A DNA stretch of 9,032 nt from JAKFWF01 sp041745515. GTDB taxonomy: Bacteria > Pseudomonadota > Alphaproteobacteria > Rhizobiales > Hyphomicrobiaceae. The stretch lies in contig JBGTIU010000195.1 of NCBI GenBank assembly GCA_041745515.1, positions 1-9,032 of the forward strand, written 5' to 3'. Shown one piece after another: positions 1 through 6,303 of this stretch. The notes below the pieces were generated by a model. That model was not told where the DNA came from and did not search any database. It saw nothing but the letters and a program-made list of their open reading frames with translations. Made by a program: the position numbers and the translations under genes. Each line of letters opens with the position of its first letter. Position 1 is the stretch's first letter.

Positions 1-254
1 TGGAGCGGGCCGATCAGATGCAGGTCTATCCCTGCATACGCCGCCCGCAGCTCCGGCCATTTGCTCTTGGCCTCCTGCACCCGGTTTTCACCGAAGCAGC
101 GGTGGCCTGCATCAAGCGCGGGCATGATATCCGGCGCGAAATACGTCTTCGACACGGCGATCAGCTCGACCGCCGCGGCGGCGCGACCCGCGCTGACTGC
201 TGCCGCCGCGATGCGGCCCTTGCTGTCTGACAGGCGATCAACCGTACTTTGCAT
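1..254 (-). CDS. yggS: YggS/PLPBP-family pyridoxal 5'-phosphate homeostasis protein, N-terminal part (runs off left edge)
   Basis: Read on the reverse strand from the ATG at 254-252, an open frame of 84 codons continues past base 1 with no stop. The protein matches the start of the YggS/PROSC family. It shows AVSKT with the PLP-binding lysine at residue 36, then DAGHRCFGENRVQEA, and near the window edge HLIGPL, the segment usually followed by Q(S/T)NK. Family members bind PLP on a single TIM barrel and act in vitamin B6 and amino/keto-acid homeostasis. No enzymatic reaction is firmly established. GGAG on the minus strand (269-266) lies 11 nt upstream of the start, an acceptable ribosome binding site. 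It is divergent from leuS and shares about 120 nt of upstream DNA with it. The remaining roughly 60% of the protein lies outside the window. Identification is confident; the in vivo role is not inferable here. Confidence 0.9.
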   Translation of the reverse strand, partial: MQSTVDRLSDSKGRIAAAAVSAGRAAAAVELIAVSKTYFAPDIMPALDAGHRCFGENRVQEAKSKWPELRAAYAGIDLHLIGPL

Positions 255-306
255 GTCGGCAATTGCTCCGCGCGCGTTGCGACGTGCTTAGTATTACGTC
301 CCCGGC

Positions 307-337
307 TTGACCGCTACCCGTGCTTGATGGCTGATAC
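307..337 (+). promoter_or_regulatory. Weak candidate sigma70-type promoter for leuS
   Basis: TTGACC at 307-312 resembles a -35 box, and TGATAC at 332-337 is a -10-like hexamer. The spacing is 19 nt, longer than the usual 16-18. Transcription would start near 344 and give a leader of about 30 nt before the ATG at 375. If real, it excludes the upstream in-frame ATGs at 249 and 327 as leuS starts. On the opposite strand, TAATAC (rc of 291-296) could be a -10 for yggS, but I see no good -35. Eye-level matching only. Confidence 0.25.
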
Positions 338-374
338 CGGCCATCCATTGACCGATCGCGAGACCCTGACAGCT

Positions 375-3002
375 ATGTCATCCGACCAGACCCCAGAACC
401 TGCGCGTGAGCGCTACAATCCGGCCGTTCGCGAAGCCCACTGGCAACAGGTTTGGGACAACCGCTCGACGTTCAAGGCGCCGAATGTCGACAAGCGGCCG
501 AAATGCTATGTGCTCGAGATGTTTCCCTATCCCTCGGGTCGCATCCACATGGGGCACGTGCGCAACTATGCGATGGGCGACGTGTTCGCCCGTTACAAGC
601 GCGCGCGCGGGTTCAACGTGCTGCATCCGATGGGTTGGGATGCGTTCGGCATGCCGGCGGAAAATGCTGCCATGGAGCGCAAGTCGCATCCGGCCGCGTG
701 GACCTACGCCAACATTGCGGCGATGAAGAAGCAATTGAAATCGATGGGATTGTCGCTCGACTGGTCGCGCGAATTCGCGACCTGCGACGTCGCCTACTAC
801 CATCAGCAGCAGAAACTGTTTCTGGCCATGTTCGCCAAAGGCCTGGCCTATCAGGGCACGGGCCGCGTCAACTGGGACCCGGACGACCAGACCGTGCTCG
901 CCAACGAGCAGGTGATCGACGGGCGCGGCTGGCGCTCGGGCGCCATCGTCGAGCAACGCGAAATGCCATCGTGGTACTTCCGCATCACCAAATACGCCGA
1001 CGAACTGCTCGACGCGCTGTCGACCCTGGACCGCTGGCCGGAAAAAGTGCGCCTGATGCAGGCCAATTGGATCGGCCGCTCGGAAGGCCTGCTGATGCGC
1101 TATGCGCTGGCAGGCCCGGCGCTGCCCAGGGCCAAGCGATGGTCTGAACTGGAGGTCTTCACGACGCGCGCCGACACGATCTTCGGCGGCAGCTTCTGCG
1201 CGTTGTCGCCGGGACATCGGTTGACCTTGGAGCTGGCCAAAAAGAACCGGGAATTACAGGCGTTTGTCGAAGACTGTGCCCGCGTCGGCACCGCCGCCGA
1301 GGATCTGGCGAAAGCCGAGAAGCTCGGATTCGATACCGGCCTGCGGGCAAGCCATCCGCTGATCCCGGACGTGACAATCCCGGTCTACGTCGCCAATTTC
1401 GTGCTGATGGGCTACGGCACCGGCGCCATCTTCGGCTGCCCCGCGCACGATCAGCGGGACTACGAATTCGCGACCAAGTACGGGTTGCCGATCGTGCCCG
1501 TCGTCGTGCCGCACGATGCCGATCCGGCGACGTACGCGCTCGCCGGCGCGGCCTACGACGGTCCCGGGCGGATTGCCAACTCCGGTTTCCTGGACGGCCT
1601 TTCGATCGAAGCCGCCAAGGCCGAGGTGGCAAGCCGCATGGAAGCCCTCAAGAAGGGCAAACGGCGGACCATGTACCGCCTGCGCGATTGGGGCGTGTCG
1701 CGCCAGCGCTATTGGGGCTGCCCGATCCCGATCATCCATTGCGCCGACTGCGGTGCCGTGGCGGTGCCGGTCGACCAGCTGCCGGTGACGCTGCCGAACG
1801 ATGTGACCTTCGATGTGCCCGGCAATCCCCTGGTGCGGCACCCCACCTGGAAGCACTGCACGTGCCCGAAATGCGGCAAGCCGGCCACGCGCGAAACCGA
1901 CACGATGGACACGTTCGTCGACTCGTCCTGGTATTTCGCCCGATTTACGTCGAATACCTCGAATGATCCGGTCGACGCCAAGGCCGCCAAGTACTGGCTG
2001 CCCGTCGATCAGTACATCGGCGGTATCGAGCACGCGATCCTGCACCTGCTGTATTCGCGGTTTTTCATGCGCGCGATGACGGCGACCAAGTTGCTGAAGC
2101 TCAAGGAGCCGTTTTCCGGCCTGTTCACGCAAGGCATGGTGACGCACGAGACGTACAAGGGCCGCGACAGCCAATGGTTGCTGCCGGCCGAGGTCCGGGT
2201 CGAGGGCGAGGGCGATCACCGCCGTGCCTTCGAGATGGCGACCGGGGCGCCGATCGAGATCGGCCCCATTGAGAAGATGTCGAAGTCGAAGAAGAATCTG
2301 GTCGATCCCGACGACATCATCGCCAGCTTCGGTGCGGATTGCGCGCGCTGGTTCGTGCTGTCGGATTCGCCACCCGAGCGCGATGTGATCTGGACCGAAG
2401 CTGGTGTCGCCGGGGCCGGGCGCTTTGTTCAGAGATTATGGAGGCTGGTCGAGGATATCGCGGTCAAAGCCGCAGACCCTGGCGCAACCCGCCCGGCCAG
2501 CTTCGGCCCACAGGCGACCGCACTGCGCCGCGCCGGTCACAAGACACTGGCCAAGGTTGCCGCCAGCATCGAAACGCTGCGTTTCAACGTCGCGGTTGCC
2601 CACATCTACGAGTTCACGTCTGAGTTGCAGTCAGCCGTGCCGAAGTCCGAGCCGGGGATGGAATGGGCACTGCGCGAGGCGATCGAGTTGCTGGTGCATA
2701 TGGTGGGGCCGATGATGCCGCATCTGGCCGAAGACTGCTGGGCGCGGCTTGGATACAACACCCTGCTGGCAGATCAGCCTTGGCCGGCCGTCGAGCAGGC
2801 CCTTCTAATTGACGAAACAATCACCATTGCCGTACAGGTGAACGGCAAGCGCCGGGACGAGCTGACAATTGCGCGTGACGCCGCCGACGCCGAGGTTGAG
2901 GCGGCCGCGCTCGGTTTGGCGGCCGTAGTCCGGGCGATGGACGGGAAGCCGGCGCGTAAGGTAATCGTTGTGCCGCAGAGGATCGTGAATGTCGTTGTCT
3001 GA
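375..3002 (+). CDS. leuS: Leucyl-tRNA synthetase (class Ia)
   Basis: Cytosolic enzyme that charges tRNA-Leu with leucine using ATP and hydrolyses mischarged tRNA in its CP1 editing domain. The 875-aa product is close to the usual bacterial length (about 860). Visible landmarks: the HIGH-type motif HMGH at residues 58-61; the editing-domain threonines in TTRADT (263-268); the editing aspartate in AHDQRD (D359); a zinc-domain pair of CxxC-like groups (C456/C459 and C495/C497/C500); KMSKS at 634-638; and the C-terminal IAVQVNGKRR region. The catalytic and editing sites look intact. An in-frame ATG at 249 would add 42 residues (917 aa), and another lies at 327. I chose 375 because the homologous region begins shortly after it (RYNPAVREAHWQQVW) and the upstream residues look non-coding. 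No strong Shine-Dalgarno is visible before 375. The 3' end overlaps lptE by 14 nt, so the two are very likely co-transcribed. Confidence 0.97.
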   Translation: MSSDQTPEPARERYNPAVREAHWQQVWDNRSTFKAPNVDKRPKCYVLEMFPYPSGRIHMGHVRNYAMGDVFARYKRARGFNVLHPMGWDAFGMPAENAAMERKSHPAAWTYANIAAMKKQLKSMGLSLDWSREFATCDVAYYHQQQKLFLAMFAKGLAYQGTGRVNWDPDDQTVLANEQVIDGRGWRSGAIVEQREMPSWYFRITKYADELLDALSTLDRWPEKVRLMQANWIGRSEGLLMRYALAGPALPRAKRWSELEVFTTRADTIFGGSFCALSPGHRLTLELAKKNRELQAFVEDCARVGTAAEDLAKAEKLGFDTGLRASHPLIPDVTIPVYVANFVLMGYGTGAIFGCPAHDQRDYEFATKYGLPIVPVVVPHDADPATYALAGAAYDGPGRIANSGFLDGLSIEAAKAEVASRMEALKKGKRRTMYRLRDWGVSRQRYWGCPIPIIHCADCGAVAVPVDQLPVTLPNDVTFDVPGNPLVRHPTWKHCTCPKCGKPATRETDTMDTFVDSSWYFARFTSNTSNDPVDAKAAKYWLPVDQYIGGIEHAILHLLYSRFFMRAMTATKLLKLKEPFSGLFTQGMVTHETYKGRDSQWLLPAEVRVEGEGDHRRAFEMATGAPIEIGPIEKMSKSKKNLVDPDDIIASFGADCARWFVLSDSPPERDVIWTEAGVAGAGRFVQRLWRLVEDIAVKAADPGATRPASFGPQATALRRAGHKTLAKVAASIETLRFNVAVAHIYEFTSELQSAVPKSEPGMEWALREAIELLVHMVGPMMPHLAEDCWARLGYNTLLADQPWPAVEQALLIDETITIAVQVNGKRRDELTIARDAADAEVEAAALGLAAVVRAMDGKPARKVIVVPQRIVNVVV
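2977..2982 (+). promoter_or_regulatory. Shine-Dalgarno site of lptE, inside leuS
   Basis: AGAGGA ends 6 nt before the ATG at 2989 and lies within the last codons of leuS. The site fixes the lptE start and fits translational coupling, with ribosomes finishing leuS helping to open lptE. Confidence 0.6.
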
Positions 3003-3552
3003 CCAGCGTTTGACATCGAACCGGGCATCGCGGCTCAGGGGCCGGTTGTTTGCGTGCAGCGTTCTGCTGCTGGCACTGCCGCTGTTGGCGGCATGCGAGA
3101 GCGGCGGGTTCCGGCCGTTGTATGCAACGGGGCCTTCCGGTGTAAACGTCAATCAGAAGCTGGCGCGGGTCGATGTCGTGACGATTCCGAGTCGGGTCGG
3201 CCAGCGCATCCGCAACGACCTGATTTTCGAGAACAATGGCGGGGCATTGCCCGAGCCGCCGGCCTATCGCTTCGATGTCGCCATCCGCGAGTCTCTGTTA
3301 TCGACCCTGGTGCGCCAGGACGGCGAGTCGGCCAGTCAGATCTACAGCCTCGACGCCAAGTTCAAACTGATCCGGCTTGCCGACAAGAAAGTCATCCTGG
3401 AAGGCGTCAGCTACGGTCGTGCCGGCTTTGACCGGTTCGGTTCGATCTATTCTAACGTGCGTGCGCGCGAGGATGCCGAAAACCGCGCCGCCAAGACCGT
3501 CGCGACCGATCTCAAGGGTCGGCTCGCCGCATTCCTCTCGACCGAGAGTTGA
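2989..3552 (+). CDS. lptE: LPS-assembly lipoprotein LptE (alphaproteobacterial type)
   Basis: Outer-membrane lipoprotein that plugs the LptD barrel and takes part in the last step of lipopolysaccharide export to the cell surface. The 187-aa product has a basic N-terminus, a hydrophobic stretch at about residues 20-35 (FACSVLLLALPLLAA) and a lipobox ending LAAC, with Cys36 as the predicted lipidated residue. GFRPLY at 40-45, just after the cysteine, is a hallmark of LptE in Alphaproteobacteria. The mature part has the expected size and a pattern of alternating strand-like segments ending in helix (DAENRAAKTVATDL). It overlaps the end of leuS by 14 nt and has its own ribosome binding site there. 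In many alphaproteobacteria lptE is followed by holA; here it is followed by a short spacer and parC. LptD is not in the window. Confidence 0.9.
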   Translation: MSLSDQRLTSNRASRLRGRLFACSVLLLALPLLAACESGGFRPLYATGPSGVNVNQKLARVDVVTIPSRVGQRIRNDLIFENNGGALPEPPAYRFDVAIRESLLSTLVRQDGESASQIYSLDAKFKLIRLADKKVILEGVSYGRAGFDRFGSIYSNVRAREDAENRAAKTVATDLKGRLAAFLSTES

Positions 3553-3698
3553 AGCGGCCCGGCGGCCCGACGCATTCATTGATACCAACCCCGCAGGTCA
3601 ACCCCGAGATGATACCGGGGCGAGAGAGACTGAATAGCCTTGGGACAACCGCTGCCTGCCGGGTTGAGCAACCGCGCGCGCCGCGCTAAGCCGAGCCC
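3553..3698 (+). other. lptE-parC intergenic spacer; position where holA is often found
   Basis: No gene fits in these 146 nt. Two weak dyads can be seen: CCCCG 3602-3606 with CGGGG 3616-3620, and CAACC with GGTTG around 3646-3666. Neither has a T-tract, so there is no convincing terminator. The frame entering from 3553 reads EAARRPDAFID before stopping at 3635-3637. It is faintly like the N-terminus of DNA polymerase III delta proteins, but far too short to call a pseudogene. A promoter for parC may lie here, though I cannot point to one. Confidence 0.4.
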
Positions 3699-5960
3699 AT
3701 GAACATCAGATCGATTCCACCCGGGTCCGGCAACGGCGGCCCGATCGAAGCTATTTTACTGAAGGACGCGATCGAGGAGCGTTACCTCGCCTACGCGCTG
3801 TCGACCATCATGCACCGGGCGCTGCCCGACGTGCGCGATGGCCTCAAACCTGTGCACAGGCGCATCCTCTACACCATGCAACGGCTCAATCTGGCGCCGC
3901 CGGCCGGCTACATGAAGTGTGCCCGTATCGTCGGCGACGCCATGGGTAAGTATCACCCGCACGGCGACCAAGCGATCTACGATGCGCTGGCGCGTCTGGC
4001 GCAGGATTTTTCCGTTCGCTACCCGCTGGTCGAAGGTCAAGGCAACTTCGGCAACATCGACGGCGATAACCCCGCCGCCAGCCGCTACACCGAAGCCCGC
4101 CTCAACGATACCGCCGTCGATATGTTGAACGGACTTGACGAGGATTCGGTCGACTTCCGTCCGAACTACGACGGGCGCGAGCGCGAGCCGGGCGTACTGC
4201 CCGCGGCCTTCCCGAACCTATTGGCCAACGGCTCTTCCGGCATTGCCGTCGGCATGGCGACCAACATTCCACCGCACAACGCCGACGAGCTGTGCGCGGC
4301 CCTGCTGCATCTGATCAAGCATCCGAACGCAACCATCGAGAAGCTGGTCGAGTTTGTGCCCGGCCCAGATTTCCCGACGGGCGGCGTGCTCGTCGAGGCG
4401 CACGCGAGCATCATCGAGGCCTACCGCACGGGCCGCGGCGGCTTCCGCCTGCGTGCGAAGTGGGAGAAGGAGGACACCGGGCGCGGCGGCTATCAGATCG
4501 TCATCACCGAGATCCCCTATCAGGTGGCGAAATCGAAACTTGTCGAGAAGCTCGCCGAATTACTGCAGGAGAAGAAACTGCCGCTGGTGGGCGACGTGCG
4601 CGATGAAAGCGCGGAAAGCGTGCGCCTTGTGATCGAGCCGAAAAGCCGCACGGTCGATGCCGTCATCCTGATGGAGAGCCTGTTCCGGACGTCTGAATTG
4701 GAAATCCGCTTCGGGCTCAACATGAATGTGCTGTCGGCGGGCCAGATCCCGAACGTGCTGTCATTGCGCGACGTGCTTGGCCAATGGCTCGAGCACCGCG
4801 TCGACGTGCTCGTGCGGCGTTCGAATTTCCGGCTGGCCAAGATCGACCATCGCCTGGAGGTGCTCGACGGCTATCTGATCGCCTACCTCAACCTCGATGA
4901 GGTAATCCGCATCGTGCGCTACGAGGACGAGCCGAAGCAGGCCCTGATGGCCAAGTTCAAGCTGACCGAGGTTCAGGCCGACGCGATCCTCAATCTGAGG
5001 CTGCGGTCGCTGTCGAAACTGGAAGAGCAGGAGATCCGCGCCGAGCATGGTCGCCTGACGGCAGAGAAGCGAGAATTGAAGGCGCTGCTCAAGTCCGACG
5101 ACATGCAGTGGGAGCGGATCTCGGCTGAGATCAGAGCGACACGCGAGCGCTATTCCAAGAAGACGGCGCTCGGCCGCCGCCGTACCGTTCTGGCCGACGC
5201 GCCCGAGATCGACGGCGACCTTGAGCAGGCGATGATCGAGAAGGAGCCGATCACCGTGATCCTGTCCGACAAGGGTTGGGTCCGGGCGATGAAAGGGCAC
5301 CAGGACGATCTCGGCAAACTTGAATTCAAGCAGGGCGACAGCCTGAAGCGCGCGGTCAAGGCGTTCACCACCGACAAGCTGATCGTGTTCGCGACCAACG
5401 GCCGCTTCTATACCATCGGCGGCGACCAATTGCCGGGCGGACGTGGTCATGGCGAGCCGGTGCGGTTGATGGTCGACATCGAGGAAAATCACGACTTCAT
5501 CGATCTATTCGTCTATGCGCCGGGCCGCAGGCTGTTGGTCGCATCGACGAGCGGCTACGGCTTTGTCGTGGCCGAGGACGAGGTGCTGGCGTCGACCCGC
5601 AAGGGCAAGCAGGTGCTGAATGTGACCGAGCCCGACGAGGCGCGGGTGTGCGTCGCAGCCGACGGCGACATGATTGCGGTCGTCGGCGAGAACAGGAAGA
5701 TGCTGGTTTTCACCATGGTCGAATTGAGCGAGATGACGCGCGGCAAGGGCGTAATCCTGCAGCGTTATCGGGACGGCGGCATCTCGGACGCGCGCGTGTT
5801 CGCGAAAAAGGACGGGCTAACCTGGCTCGACGGCGCTGGCCGCACCTTCACGCTGCCGATGGCGGAGTTGAAGGACTGGCTCGGCGCCCGCGCCCAGGCT
5901 GGTCAGCTGGCGCCAAAGGGGTTCCCGAGATCGAACAAATTCGGTCCCGCGTTCGGGTGA
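3699..5960 (+). CDS. parC: DNA topoisomerase IV subunit A
   Basis: Breakage-reunion subunit of topoisomerase IV. With ParE it passes one duplex through another, decatenating replicated chromosomes and relaxing supercoils. The 753-aa product matches ParC length (E. coli 752) rather than the longer alphaproteobacterial GyrA. The winged-helix region contains RALPDVRDGLKPVHRRILY and KYHPHGDQAIYDAL, and the catalytic tyrosine is Y130 in ASRYTEARL. A tower and coiled-coil region with LNLRLRSLSKLEEQEI follows. The C-terminal beta-pinwheel occupies about residues 515-740 and starts near ITVILSDKGWVRAMKG. I see no canonical GyrA box (Q-R/K-R-G-G-R/K-G), which supports ParC over GyrA. At the position equivalent to E. 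coli Ser80 the residue is Gln91; the Glu84 equivalent is Asp95. The start at 3699 has only a weak GAG nearby, but it places the conserved N-terminus sensibly. parE is not in the window. Confidence 0.95.
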   Translation: MNIRSIPPGSGNGGPIEAILLKDAIEERYLAYALSTIMHRALPDVRDGLKPVHRRILYTMQRLNLAPPAGYMKCARIVGDAMGKYHPHGDQAIYDALARLAQDFSVRYPLVEGQGNFGNIDGDNPAASRYTEARLNDTAVDMLNGLDEDSVDFRPNYDGREREPGVLPAAFPNLLANGSSGIAVGMATNIPPHNADELCAALLHLIKHPNATIEKLVEFVPGPDFPTGGVLVEAHASIIEAYRTGRGGFRLRAKWEKEDTGRGGYQIVITEIPYQVAKSKLVEKLAELLQEKKLPLVGDVRDESAESVRLVIEPKSRTVDAVILMESLFRTSELEIRFGLNMNVLSAGQIPNVLSLRDVLGQWLEHRVDVLVRRSNFRLAKIDHRLEVLDGYLIAYLNLDEVIRIVRYEDEPKQALMAKFKLTEVQADAILNLRLRSLSKLEEQEIRAEHGRLTAEKRELKALLKSDDMQWERISAEIRATRERYSKKTALGRRRTVLADAPEIDGDLEQAMIEKEPITVILSDKGWVRAMKGHQDDLGKLEFKQGDSLKRAVKAFTTDKLIVFATNGRFYTIGGDQLPGGRGHGEPVRLMVDIEENHDFIDLFVYAPGRRLLVASTSGYGFVVAEDEVLASTRKGKQVLNVTEPDEARVCVAADGDMIAVVGENRKMLVFTMVELSEMTRGKGVILQRYRDGGISDARVFAKKDGLTWLDGAGRTFTLPMAELKDWLGARAQAGQLAPKGFPRSNKFGPAFG

Positions 5961-6000
5961 GGGGGTGGATGGTGTACCTCGGCGTCACCCCCCACCCCGG

Positions 6001-6023
6001 CCCTCCCCCTCTAGGGGGGAGGG
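6001..6023. repeat. C/G-tract hairpin 1 of the composite element
   Basis: CCCTCCCCC (6001-6009) pairs perfectly with GGGGGAGGG (6015-6023) across the loop TCTAG. The nine G-C-rich pairs are very stable. It lies 40 nt after the parC stop and has no T-tract downstream, so it is not a canonical terminator, though it could still protect or end the mRNA. Confidence 0.75.
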
Positions 6024-6058
6024 GAAGAAAATGGGAGGGGAGGCAGCCAGTTCTTTTC

Positions 6059-6081
6059 TCCTCCCCCCTTGAGGGGGAGGA
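6059..6081. repeat. C/G-tract hairpin 2 of the composite element
   Basis: TCCTCCCCC (6059-6067) pairs with GGGGGAGGA (6073-6081) across the loop CTTGA. It is nearly a copy of hairpin 1 in the same orientation, so the element contains a tandem pair of related stems. Confidence 0.75.
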
Positions 6082-6082
6082 A

Positions 6083-6127
6083 GATGCGGCTCGGTTTTTG
6101 CTCTTCGCAAAAACAGATTGCCGCATC
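6083..6127. repeat. Long two-part stem-loop of the composite element
   Basis: GATGCGGC (6083-6090) pairs with GCCGCATC (6120-6127). Nested inside, GTTTTTGC (6094-6101) pairs with GCAAAAAC (6107-6114) around the loop TCTTC. A small internal loop (TCG against AGATT) separates the two stems, giving 16 perfect pairs in all. The A/T-rich upper stem differs in style from the two G/C-tract hairpins beside it. Confidence 0.75.
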
Positions 6128-6275
6128 AGGCGGGGGGGTACCCACCGCACAATCCCGCCAACTCAATCCGCAAACCGCAGCTCATTGAGCACCCTTACAG
6201 CTGTCCTCGCAGGCGCGTGAAAGTCAGGGCCGCCAAAGAATCGCAAGCGCCATTGGGCCGAAGTCCGGCAACACG

Positions 6276-6289
6276 GCGGCCGCGGCCGC
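6276..6289. repeat. 14-bp perfect G/C palindrome after the amidohydrolase stop
   Basis: GCGGCCGCGGCCGC reads the same on both strands and holds two overlapping GCGGCCGC octamers. It starts 14 nt past the amidohydrolase stop (minus direction) and has no T-tract. A role in ending that transcript is possible but not shown. The rest of 6147-6303 shows only a weak CTCAAT/ATTGAG dyad (6162-6167 and 6184-6189) and no gene. Confidence 0.5.
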
Positions 6290-6303
6290 GCAGCGGGAGT
6301 TCT

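Larger units (their letters stand above)
5971..6146. repeat. Composite palindromic (REP-like) intergenic element
   Basis: The parC-amidohydrolase gap opens with a block of nested inverted repeats. Outer arms: GGTGTACC (5971-5978) is opposed by GGTACCCACC (6137-6146), with CCCCCC (5988-5993) facing the G7 run at 6132-6138. Inside lie three hairpins in a row: 6001-6023, 6059-6081 and 6083-6127. C-tract/G-tract hairpins of the form CCCTCCCCC...GGGGGAGGG, flanked by CACCCCC-type arms, are a familiar kind of dispersed non-coding repeat in alphaproteobacterial genomes. I recognise the style but cannot assign a named family. It may act as a bidirectional end-of-transcript structure between the convergent parC and amidohydrolase genes. 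Only one copy is in the window, so its repetition cannot be shown here. Confidence 0.7.

Noticed and set aside
18..230. Plus-strand open frame of 70 codons at the left edge
   Set aside because: It is antisense to the YggS-family reading, which has clear family motifs (AVSKT, GENRVQEA, HLIGPL).
249..374. 42-residue N-terminal extension of LeuRS from ATG 249
   Set aside because: The extension overlaps the yggS start and the likely promoter area, has no family similarity, and LeuRS homology begins only after the ATG at 375.
378..1217. 279-codon minus-strand frame
   Set aside because: Antisense shadow of leuS in high-GC DNA; composition rich in Arg/His/Val with no recognisable motif.
1254..2219. 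321-codon minus-strand frame
   Set aside because: Antisense shadow of leuS; long only because stops are rare in the opposite strand of GC-rich genes.
3602..3620. CCCCG/CGGGG dyad after lptE as an intrinsic terminator
   Set aside because: The stem is only 5 bp, has a 9-nt loop and no T-tract.
4761..5492. 243-codon minus-strand frame
   Set aside because: Antisense shadow of parC with no family features.
5848..6150. Minus-strand 100-codon frame across the palindromic element
   Set aside because: The PPRGGGPGWG-type peptide is the usual false translation of C/G-tract repeats.
5648..6220. Plus-strand frame running through the end of parC into the repeat
   Set aside because: Its first half is an out-of-frame reading of parC and its second half translates the palindromic repeat (PGPPPLGGRGR, PLEGEEDA), a typical artefact of such repeats.
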